A DNA stretch of 11,025 bases from Egerieenecus sp048201975 (lineage in GTDB: Bacteria; Bacillota; Clostridia; Christensenellales; Aristaeellaceae), in the NCBI GenBank assembly GCA_048201975.1, contig DBFBGQ010000088.1, forward strand, positions 1 to 11,025, written 5' to 3'. The translations under genes were made by a program, and so were the position numbers. The notes beneath the pieces are model-generated. The model ran no database searches, had not been told where the DNA came from, and saw only the letters and a program-made list of their open reading frames with translations. Shown in pieces: positions 5,533 through 11,025 of this stretch. Position 1 is the stretch's first letter. Each line of letters opens with the position of its first letter.

Positions 5533-6837
5533 TCAGGGGCCCTGTGCCGGCACTGGCTCCTCCAGCGCCCACAGCGCCCGGTCCCGGCGGAATGCCAGGC
5601 AGGTGAACAGCCCGATGGCATACAGCGCCAGGAAAAACGCCGCCGCCCCCGCGCCCTTGCCTGTGCCAAACACCGTTTGGACTACCGGGGAGGTCGCGCC
5701 AGCCAACACGGGCTCAAACACGTCATCCACCAGCCAGCCCCCCAGAAAATAGCCCAGGGGAATGGTGAAAAATTGCAGCGTGTTCCGGGTCGACCACACT
5801 CGTCCCTGCATCTCCAGGGGAATGCGGCTGCGCATCACCACATCCATATTCGCGTTCATCAGCGGAATGCTGATCCAGCCCAGGGCGGCCCCTGCGCACC
5901 AATAGGGAAGGCCGGGCCCCACCGCCAGCAGCAGGTTTTCCGTGCTCATGGAGAATAGCAGCGTATTGCAGATCACACGAATTCTGCTTCTGGGCGCAGG
6001 CAGGGCAGAGGCCGCCAGGGAGCCCGCCAGCATGGCCAGACCGCAAACGGTGTTCACCGTGCCCAAGGCCACTTCCCCGCCGCGGTTCAGCAGCAGCGCG
6101 GGCAACGCAGCCTGATACATGGAGGCGGTGAGGTTGATGGCCGCCAGGAAGAGAATCAAATGCAGTATCCCGGGATTGCGCGTCAAGTAGCGCAGCCCCT
6201 GCCGTGCGGCCCGGAACACCGGCTCCCGGTCCCTGCCCTCCCCGGGCGCGGCGGGAATGCGAATGAAACCCAGCAGCGTGACAAAGGCCAGCGCAAATGT
6301 CATCAGGTCCATCAACAGCACCGTCTCCAGCCCCGCCAGGGTCAGCAGCGCGGTGGCCAGCACCGGGGTCAGCAGGCTCTGGGCAGAGGAGCTGAAGGAG
6401 CGTAGACCGCTCACCCGTTGATAGTGCCTTTCAGGGGTCAGCAGCGTGTTCACCACATCGGCGGCGGGCTGCTGGATGGTGTTCATCAGCCCGTTCAGGG
6501 CATTGATCCCATAGAGATAGGTCAGGCGGAGCGTCCCCGCCCGGAGCATGAGCAGCACGGCCACGGTGGTCGCCGCGGCGAAACTGTCGCAAACCAGCAG
6601 GGTACGCTTTTTGTTCCAACGGTCGCTGAGCGCCCCGGCAAAAATGCTCATCACCACATAAGGGGCGTAGGAGCAAATAGACAGCAGCGCAGTGGAAAGC
6701 GCGGAACCCTCCTGCTGGTAGGACCAGACGATCAGCGCATAGCTGGTCATGGCGCTGCCCAACCCTGAAAGGGATTGGGTGAGCCACAGCAGGATCAGGT
6801 CGCGGAGTTCCTTCCAGAAAGAAAATCGTTTGTTCAT
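5533..6837 (-). CDS. MFS transporter (MFS_3 / macrolide-efflux-like)
   Basis: A cytoplasmic-membrane transporter of 434 residues with about 12 hydrophobic spans. The first half begins LTQSLSGLGSAMTSYAL (residues 19-35), like the GQ-x-S-x-LGS start of Mef/EntS-type exporters. The family motif A between spans 2 and 3 is GALSDRWNKKR (68-78), and a second charged loop QGRVWSTRN sits at the equivalent place in the other half. I chose the ATG at 6837 because GGAGG lies 10 bases before it. An in-frame ATG at 6885 would add 16 polar residues (MHAMERKNT...) without a ribosome site. The AraR-like repressor lies upstream on the same strand with a 166-base gap holding a terminator-like hairpin. The family mostly exports drugs, siderophores or other small molecules; the neighbour suggests a sugar link, but the substrate cannot be called. 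Confidence 0.85.
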   Translation of the reverse strand: MNKRFSFWKELRDLILLWLTQSLSGLGSAMTSYALIVWSYQQEGSALSTALLSICSYAPYVVMSIFAGALSDRWNKKRTLLVCDSFAAATTVAVLLMLRAGTLRLTYLYGINALNGLMNTIQQPAADVVNTLLTPERHYQRVSGLRSFSSSAQSLLTPVLATALLTLAGLETVLLMDLMTFALAFVTLLGFIRIPAAPGEGRDREPVFRAARQGLRYLTRNPGILHLILFLAAINLTASMYQAALPALLLNRGGEVALGTVNTVCGLAMLAGSLAASALPAPRSRIRVICNTLLFSMSTENLLLAVGPGLPYWCAGAALGWISIPLMNANMDVVMRSRIPLEMQGRVWSTRNTLQFFTIPLGYFLGGWLVDDVFEPVLAGATSPVVQTVFGTGKGAGAAAFFLALYAIGLFTCLAFRRDRALWALEEPVPAQGP

Positions 6838-6902
6838 CTTGGCTTTGCCTCCACGGTTCGTATTTTTCCGTTCCATGGCATGCAAAGCCCGCGCCGGACA
6901 AG

Positions 6903-6955
6903 AAAAAGGGCCACTGCTCCATGCTGCCTGTCCAGCTCAGGCCTTGCATGGAGCA
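6903..6955 (-). terminator. Terminator or attenuator between repressor and MFS genes
   Basis: TGCTCCATGC (6915-6924) and GCATGGAGCA (6946-6955) pair perfectly, with a nested GCCTG/CAGGC stem inside. In the minus direction the stem is followed, after GTGGCC, by CTTTTTCT. It lies 49 bases past the repressor stop. The T tract is set back a little from the stem, so termination may be partial. Confidence 0.55.
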
Positions 6956-7003
6956 AAGACAATGCACAGTATCACCTGAAGGCGCTCCTTTCTTCGCAGC
7001 GTT

Positions 7004-8089
7004 TCAGCGCCGCCCCAGGCTCTCCCGCTCCACCAGGCGCCAGGGGAGCACAGCGCTCTCCTGGCGCTCCCCGGCTACCATGCGCAGGAGCTTCTCCGCA
7101 GCCAGGGCGCCGAAATCGTCCTTGGGATGGTTCAGTGTGGTCAGAGCCGGATGGGCCAGGCTGGCGAAGGCGCTGTTATCAAAGCTGATGACGCTCACAT
7201 CTCGAGGAACCTTGCATCCCCGCTCCCGCAGGGCAGCGCAGAGCCCCAGCGCCACCTCGTCGTTATAGCACACCACGGCCTCGGGTCCCTTGCCGCCGGC
7301 GATCTCCTCCACCAGGCGGCAGGGGCCCTCCTCCTGGAAAAGTGTGCCGCGGCTCTCCGTGCCGAACCAGCAGACCCGGTCGTCCAGCAAGCTCTGCCCG
7401 GCGCTGGCCAAGCGCTCGCACACGCCGCGGAAGCGCTCGTGCCCCTGGCGGTCATCCCGCTTGAAGATGCCGCCGATGCGGGTGAAGCCCCGGTCCAGCA
7501 GCGCCTGCGCCGCCAGCTCTCCCCCGCCGTAGTCGTCCATGACCACCTGCACGCTGTCCACCAGCTGCGGATACCCCCCGTTGATAAACACAAAGGGGAT
7601 ATTTTTTTCCCGCAGGGCGCGGTACAGCGCCATATTGGGGTTGGGCAGGGCGGTTTTGGTGCCCTCGATGATCAGCCCGTCCACCCCATGCTCCAGGGCC
7701 TTTTGCAGAATGGCCCGCTCGTGATCCGCCCGGTTATAGGTGGCGGAAAGGTTCATCATGCATCCGTTGGCCGAGAGCACGTGCTCGATCCCCCGCACGA
7801 TGGATGGAAAAATATAATCCGTAATATACGTGGTCACCACGCCCACAGTCAGGGTCTCCCCATGGCGGCGGGGGCCATGCTTCACATAGGTGCCGCTGCC
7901 CCTGCGCCGCACCACCAGGCCGTCGTCCTCCAGCAGGGCGATGGCCTGACGCACCGTCTGGCGGCTTACCTGGAAACGCCGCTTCAGCTCTTCCTCGGTG
8001 GTGAGCAGCGCTCCCTCCGCAAACACGCCCTCGGCAATTTCCCGCCGCAGGGTGGAAGCAACCGCCTGATACTTGGGCTGATTCGCCAC
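7004..8089 (-). CDS. AraR-like transcriptional repressor (GntR HTH with LacI-type sugar domain)
   Basis: A 361-residue regulator with an N-terminal winged helix of the GntR family (residues 5-70: EGALLTTEEELKRRFQVSR, then TVRQAIALLEDDGLV and GSGTYV). It is joined to a LacI/periplasmic-binding-type effector domain (about 78-361), with VDGLIIEGT, VVCYNDEVALGL, VISFDNS and TTLNHPKDDFG as recognisable strands. This is the architecture of B. subtilis AraR, which is about the same length and releases DNA on binding L-arabinose. The start is GTG at 8089 with AGGAGG 10 bases upstream. A palindrome matching the AraR operator core lies at 8179-8189, so self-repression is likely. The MFS gene downstream is a plausible second target. 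The effector may be arabinose or another pentose; I did not verify pocket residues. Confidence 0.85.
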   Translation of the reverse strand: MANQPKYQAVASTLRREIAEGVFAEGALLTTEEELKRRFQVSRQTVRQAIALLEDDGLVVRRRGSGTYVKHGPRRHGETLTVGVVTTYITDYIFPSIVRGIEHVLSANGCMMNLSATYNRADHERAILQKALEHGVDGLIIEGTKTALPNPNMALYRALREKNIPFVFINGGYPQLVDSVQVVMDDYGGGELAAQALLDRGFTRIGGIFKRDDRQGHERFRGVCERLASAGQSLLDDRVCWFGTESRGTLFQEEGPCRLVEEIAGGKGPEAVVCYNDEVALGLCAALRERGCKVPRDVSVISFDNSAFASLAHPALTTLNHPKDDFGALAAEKLLRMVAGERQESAVLPWRLVERESLGRR

Positions 8090-8134
8090 GTTTCCTTCCC
8101 CTCCTTTTGAAAGCGTCGCGTTTTGTATGGATCA

Positions 8135-8163
8135 ATCATAACAAAAAAAGCCGGAAGACGCAA
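8135..8163 (-). promoter_or_regulatory. Candidate promoter of the AraR-like gene
   Basis: Minus-strand TTGCGT (8158-8163) and TATGAT (8135-8140) are 17 bases apart. The -10 is good and the -35 partial. The -35 lies in the loop of the upstream gene's terminator hairpin, an unusually compact arrangement. Confidence 0.5.
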
Positions 8164-8173
8164 GCCTTCCGGC
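8143..8173 (-). terminator. Intrinsic terminator of the alpha/beta hydrolase gene
   Basis: GCCGGAAG (8150-8157) pairs with CTTCCGGC (8166-8173), followed on the minus strand by seven T (8143-8149). It begins 19 bases after the hydrolase stop codon. It is a textbook intrinsic terminator. Confidence 0.85.
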
Positions 8174-8178
8174 GCAGA

Positions 8179-8190
8179 TTGTACGTACAT
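8179..8190. promoter_or_regulatory. AraR-type operator
   Basis: TTGTACGTACAT contains 11 consecutive bases (TTGTACGTACA) of the B. subtilis AraR operator consensus ATTTGTACGTACAAAT, centred on the palindrome GTACGTAC (8181-8188). It lies 90 bases upstream of the AraR-like start and about 55 upstream of its likely transcription start. I saw no second GTACGTAC elsewhere in the window. A weaker half-site-like TTTTGTAT is at 8121-8128. Confidence 0.7.
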
Positions 8191-8192
8191 GC

Positions 8193-9107
8193 TCAATGGG
8201 CGTTCAGCCAGGCCAGGAGATCCGCGTAAACCTCCTGGGCGTTGGTTTCGTTGAACATTTCATGGCGGCCGCCGGGATAGAGCTTCACGGTCACATCCTT
8301 GAGCCCTGCCTGACGGAATTCCTCCGCCACCTTGTTGACCCCCGCGCCCATGCTGCCCACAGGGTCCCGGTCGCCGCTGAAAAAAAGCACCGGCAGCCGC
8401 TTGGGCATGCGCTTGAGCTGATCCAGCCTGCGCAGCCGGTCCAGGCCCAGGAACAGATCCCGGTAGCCCGCGGCGGTGAACAGAAAGCCGCAGTAAGGAT
8501 CGGCCACGTATTGATCCACCTGGCCCTCGTCCCGGCTGAGCCAGTCAAAGGCCGTGCGGCTGGGCGCAAAGGGCTTGTTGGACGCCCCAAAGGCCAGCCT
8601 GTTGACCAACTCCGCAGGCTTGTTTCCCTGCCCCAGGGCGCAGAGCAGACCGGTCAGCGCCAGACCCGCCTTCACCGCTCCGCCGCCAAACCATCCCGTT
8701 CCCGACAGCACCGCGCCATGCAGCCCCTCCGCATGTTCCATCAGGTAGCAGCGCACCAGGAACGACCCCATGCTGTGCCCCAGCAGGAAATACGGCACGC
8801 CGGGATAAGCCCGCTCCGTCTCCTGCCGCAGGCGATGGATATCCTCCAGCAGGCAATCCCAGCCGCCCTCGTCGGCAAAGTGCCCCCGGATGATCGCCCT
8901 GGGACCATGGCCCAGGTGGGTATGCCCCACCACCAGGTATCCCCCCGCGCACAGCGCCCGGGCCGCCGCGTCATAGCGGTCGATGTGCTCCGCCATGCCA
9001 TGCACGAACTGCACGATCCCCTTGGGCGCGCCTTCCGGCCTCCAGAGCCGCTTATCCAGTTCCTGTCCCGTGGTGGAAACCAACGTCCCCTTGATACATT
9101 CCGTCAC
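8193..9107 (-). CDS. Alpha/beta hydrolase, lysophospholipase / monoacylglycerol lipase type
   Basis: A 304-residue serine hydrolase of the Hydrolase_4 group, which cleaves acyl esters of glycerol or lysophospholipids. The oxyanion-loop motif is VHGMAEH (35-41). The nucleophile elbow is GHSMGS (110-115) with Ser112. The acid is probably Asp248 in SGDRDPVG, and the base His282 in GGRHEMFNE. There is no signal peptide, so it is cytoplasmic. The length is normal. The start is GTG at 9107 with a weak GAGGG about 7 bases upstream. A near-perfect sigma-A promoter (9155-9183) serves it and a strong terminator follows, so it is a single-gene unit divergent from the zinc-ribbon/dinB pair. The precise substrate is unknown. 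Confidence 0.88.
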   Translation of the reverse strand: MTECIKGTLVSTTGQELDKRLWRPEGAPKGIVQFVHGMAEHIDRYDAAARALCAGGYLVVGHTHLGHGPRAIIRGHFADEGGWDCLLEDIHRLRQETERAYPGVPYFLLGHSMGSFLVRCYLMEHAEGLHGAVLSGTGWFGGGAVKAGLALTGLLCALGQGNKPAELVNRLAFGASNKPFAPSRTAFDWLSRDEGQVDQYVADPYCGFLFTAAGYRDLFLGLDRLRRLDQLKRMPKRLPVLFFSGDRDPVGSMGAGVNKVAEEFRQAGLKDVTVKLYPGGRHEMFNETNAQEVYADLLAWLNAH

Positions 9108-9154
9108 CGTGGCACCCTCTTTCCGCGCTCGCTTTGTCTCCCGTCCGTGCCTTC

Positions 9155-9183
9155 AGTATACGGATCCCGATGCGGAATGTCAA
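9155..9183 (-). promoter_or_regulatory. Sigma-A promoter of the hydrolase gene
   Basis: On the minus strand TTGACA (9178-9183), 17 bases, then TATACT (9155-9160): a perfect -35, ideal spacing, and five of six at -10. This is the strongest promoter in the window, suggesting steady, good expression. Confidence 0.85.
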
Positions 9184-9216
9184 CGTCAAATCCCACTGTT
9201 CAAAGGCCTCCGCCTG

Positions 9217-9225
9217 TGCTATAAT
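9217..9225 (+). promoter_or_regulatory. Extended -10 promoter of the zinc-ribbon/dinB pair
   Basis: TGCTATAAT gives a consensus -10 (9220-9225) with the TGn extension. No good -35 is seen at 16-18 bases; this is tolerated by extended -10 promoters. It would start RNA about 27 bases before the zinc-ribbon ATG. No GAACnnnnGTTC-type LexA box is visible nearby. Confidence 0.75.
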
Positions 9226-9258
9226 GGGAGCAGAAAACACGAAAGGATGTTCTGCTTT

Positions 9259-9504
9259 ATGCGTTGTCGATGCAAGCGTTGCCCCACCTATATGGTACAG
9301 GCGGAAAGCGAGCGTCTGGGCTGCGTATGCCCGGAATGCGGCTATCGCTGCACGGACTGCCTGGGCACCAACACCGTGGTGCAAAAGGAAGACCTGAGCC
9401 GCCTGGCCTTCGATCCCCGCTTTAGCCCCGAGGCGCTGGCCCGTGCCTTTGACGGCGAGGAGGAAGAGGAGGAAGAGGCCTTCGGCCGGGACCCCTGGGA
9501 ATGA
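9259..9504 (+). CDS. Small eight-cysteine zinc-ribbon protein with acidic tail (unknown function)
   Basis: An 81-residue protein that I do not recognise by name. Its first 34 residues hold eight cysteines (C3, C5, C8, C22, C24, C27, C31, C34), including CKRC, CPECGY and CTDC, suited to one or two zinc sites. The tail is strongly acidic (EEEEEEE at about 67-73) and ends in DPWE. I chose the ATG at 9259 because AAAGGA lies 11 bases upstream; an ATG at 9247 would leave no room for a ribosome site. It is preceded by an extended -10 promoter and followed after 16 bases by dinB on the same strand, so the two are probably co-transcribed. A role as nucleic-acid or protein-binding partner of the polymerase is possible, but there is no direct evidence. 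Confidence 0.75.
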   Translation: MRCRCKRCPTYMVQAESERLGCVCPECGYRCTDCLGTNTVVQKEDLSRLAFDPRFSPEALARAFDGEEEEEEEAFGRDPWE

Positions 9505-9520
9505 CGGAAGGAGGGCGCCC

Positions 9521-10771
9521 ATGGATCGGGTGATCCTGCACTGCGACTGCAACAACTACTTCGCCTCGGTGGAGCTGCTGGAAAGGCCCGAGCTGCGGGA
9601 TCAGCCCGTGGCCGTGGCCGGGGACCCGGAGGGCCGGCACGGCATCATTCTGGCCAAGAACCAGATCGCAAAAAAATACGGCGTGCAGACCGCCGAAACC
9701 CTGTGGCAGGCCAAAAAGAAATGCCCCGGCCTGATTCTGCTGCCGCCCCACATGGACAAATACCGGGCCATGAGCCGGCGGGTGAACGCCATCTACCTGG
9801 ACTACACCGACCAGGTGGAGGCCTTTTCCATTGACGAAAGCTGGCTGGACGTTACCGGCAGCCGCCATCTGTTCGGAGATGGGCAGGTCATTGCGGACCT
9901 GCTGCGCCGCCGGGTGCGGGAGGAGCTGGGCATCACCATCTCCGTGGGCGTCAGCTGGAACAAGACCTTCGCCAAAATGGGCAGCGACTACAAAAAGCCC
10001 GACGCCACCACAGTTATCACCCGGGAGAACGTCTCCCGAATTCTCTATCCCCTGCCGGTTACCGACCTGATCTTTGTGGGAAAAAGCTCGGGCCAGGTGC
10101 TGGCCCGGCACGGGATACATACCATTGGAGATCTGGCCGCCTGCCGCATGGAGGAGGCGGAAGCCTGGCTGGGCAAGGGCGGCAAGAGCCTGTGGCTGGC
10201 TGCCCGCGGCCTGGATGACAGCCCCGTGCGCCGCTATGGCGAGCATGAGGCCGTCAAAAGCGTGGGCAACGGCATGACCTACCCCCACGACCTGGTGGGG
10301 CGGGAAGCCTGCATCGCCGGGTTGACCCCCTTGTGCGAAAGCGTAGGCGCACGCCTGCGCGCCCAGGGGCTCAAGTGCCGCACCCTCACCCTGCAGATCA
10401 AGGACCCCCAGCTGAAGGTCATCTCCCGGCAAAAGCCCGTGGACCCGCCCACCAACCTGACCCGCTATCTGCTGCGGGAAGCCGTGCAGCTGCTGGAGAG
10501 CGCCTGGCCGGAGGAGGCCCCGGTCCGGCTCTTCACCGTCACCGCCGGCTCCCTGATGGATGCGGACGCGCCGGTGGCCGCCCAGCTCTCCTTCCTGGAG
10601 GACGCGCCGGCGGAGGACCCCCGGCAGCGGCGGCTGGAACAAACCCTGGACCGGCTGCGGGACCGGTTCGGCCAGCAGGCGGTGGCAACAGCCCGGGGGC
10701 TGAGCTTCCACGAAGCTCCCGGCAAGTCCGCCCCGGAGCAAGGCGCCTCCCCTGCGGCGGAGGAAACATGA
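9521..10771 (+). CDS. dinB: DNA polymerase IV (Y-family translesion polymerase)
   Basis: A 416-residue Y-family DNA polymerase that copies past damaged bases with low fidelity. The first metal Asp is D9 in HCDCNNYFASVE, and F14 is at the steric-gate position. The second catalytic pair is D105-E106 in FSIDESWLDVT. The helix-hairpin-helix part (IHTIGDLA, 199-206) precedes the little-finger domain (about 245-350). QLSFLE (355-360) resembles a beta-clamp-binding motif and is followed by a 56-residue tail. The length is above the roughly 350 of E. coli DinB and fits the longer Firmicute forms. The start at 9521 has AAGGAGG 6 bases upstream; a GTG at 9443 in the same frame would overlap the zinc-ribbon gene and add residues unlike the family. 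It lies 16 bases after that gene. Confidence 0.93.
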   Translation: MDRVILHCDCNNYFASVELLERPELRDQPVAVAGDPEGRHGIILAKNQIAKKYGVQTAETLWQAKKKCPGLILLPPHMDKYRAMSRRVNAIYLDYTDQVEAFSIDESWLDVTGSRHLFGDGQVIADLLRRRVREELGITISVGVSWNKTFAKMGSDYKKPDATTVITRENVSRILYPLPVTDLIFVGKSSGQVLARHGIHTIGDLAACRMEEAEAWLGKGGKSLWLAARGLDDSPVRRYGEHEAVKSVGNGMTYPHDLVGREACIAGLTPLCESVGARLRAQGLKCRTLTLQIKDPQLKVISRQKPVDPPTNLTRYLLREAVQLLESAWPEEAPVRLFTVTAGSLMDADAPVAAQLSFLEDAPAEDPRQRRLEQTLDRLRDRFGQQAVATARGLSFHEAPGKSAPEQGASPAAEET

Positions 10772-10826
10772 GGGCGCGGCGCCCCACTTTCCAGGGAGCG
10801 TTGGATATCAAACACACAGGCCAAAC

Positions 10827-10868
10827 AAACGGGTCCTGCTCCCATCCACGCGGGAGCAAGACCCGTTT
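10827..10868. terminator. Terminator-like hairpin downstream of dinB
   Basis: AAACGGGTCCTGCTCCC (10827-10843) pairs with GGGAGCAAGACCCGTTT (10852-10868) with one C-A mismatch that becomes a G-U pair in minus-strand RNA. The minus strand continues GTTTGTTTGG, the plus strand only TTTCAG. It could end dinB transcription and also that of a convergent gene beyond the window. Confidence 0.6.
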
Positions 10869-11025
10869 CAGCGTGTCGAAAAAGTGGTGAAAACCACTTT
10901 TTCGAGGAAGCAACTTCGGCCAACCAGAGGTCGTCCGAAGTTGTAAGGAATTGATTTTGCAAGCAAAATCAACCACCCGCCCCGGCGGCAAAGCCGCCGG
11001 ATACGAATGAAAGTCGAAGGGGCTG
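10867..11025 (+). repeat. Structured interspersed repeat, copy 2 (cut by window edge)
   Basis: After TTCAGCGTGTCGAAAAA (10867-10883) come four stems in a row: 10876-10888 with 10893-10905 (13 pairs, GAAA loop), 10911-10919 with 10935-10943, 10951-10960 with 10963-10972, and 10982-10989 with 10993-11000 (AAA loop). The final 25 bases (11001-11025) match copy 1 (5419-5443) at 24 positions in the same orientation. No open frame here looks coding. Confidence 0.7.

Noticed and set aside
6838..6885. Upstream ATG start for the MFS transporter
   Set aside because: It has no ribosome site and the extra residues are polar and unlike the family; the ATG at 6837 has GGAGG at proper spacing.
8196..9224. 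Plus-strand open frame of 342 codons opposite the hydrolase
   Set aside because: It is antisense to a gene with a full catalytic triad, its own promoter and its own terminator; no ribosome site of its own was seen.
9185..9258. LexA (SOS) box in front of the zinc-ribbon/dinB pair
   Set aside because: No GAACnnnnGTTC-like palindrome is present; GTTC occurs once without its partner.
9443..9520. Upstream GTG start for DNA polymerase IV
   Set aside because: It would overlap the zinc-ribbon gene and add a basic leader absent from the family; ATG 9521 has an ideal AAGGAGG.
9422..10741. Minus-strand open frame of 439 codons opposite dinB
   Set aside because: It mirrors the dinB codons; its sequence has no recognisable motif, while dinB has every family signature.
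10827..11000. CRISPR array
   Set aside because: The hairpins differ in sequence and spacing; there is no repeated unit with uniform spacers.

Overview
The window looks like a piece of a GC-rich Bacillota (Clostridia-type, probably gut) chromosome. I infer this from strong Shine-Dalgarno sites, a YesM-type kinase, Mgl-type sugar-binding proteins, an AraR-type GntR/LacI hybrid repressor and Firmicute-style insertion sequences. The assignment rests on gene types and base composition; no rRNA or marker gene is present.

Layout. (1) Positions 1-133 look like the left end of an IS200/IS605-type element whose minus-strand gene starts at the window edge. It abuts, and appears to have removed the front of, a YesM-type sensor kinase (134-772). 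(2) Two plus-strand periplasmic-binding-type genes follow closely: a short divergent one (802-1650) and a galactose-binding MglB-like one (1668-2672). A convergent terminator follows, with no mglA/mglC. (3) A minus-strand Gfo/Idh/MocA oxidoreductase (2740-3969) has its own promoter. (4) A decayed IS3-family element (about 4220-5362) has matching inverted ends, an intact orfA and a broken orfB. (5) A structured interspersed repeat (5379-5484) follows. (6) On the minus strand, an AraR-like repressor (7004-8089) lies upstream of an MFS transporter (5533-6837). The repressor promoter region carries a near-consensus AraR operator core. (7) A minus-strand alpha/beta hydrolase (8193-9107) is divergent from a plus-strand pair: a small eight-cysteine zinc-ribbon protein (9259-9504) and a Y-family DNA polymerase IV (9521-10771). 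(8) The right end (10827-11025) is a chain of five hairpins and a second copy of the interspersed repeat, cut by the window edge.

Working together. The kinase remnant and the two binding proteins were probably an extracellular sugar-sensing module, now without a functional kinase. The AraR-like repressor probably controls itself and possibly the neighbouring transporter. The zinc-ribbon protein and DinB are probably co-transcribed from an extended -10 promoter. The most interesting unexplained signals are the structured repeat family with inverted termini, the SD-sequestering hairpins in both mobile elements, and the DinB-linked zinc-ribbon protein.
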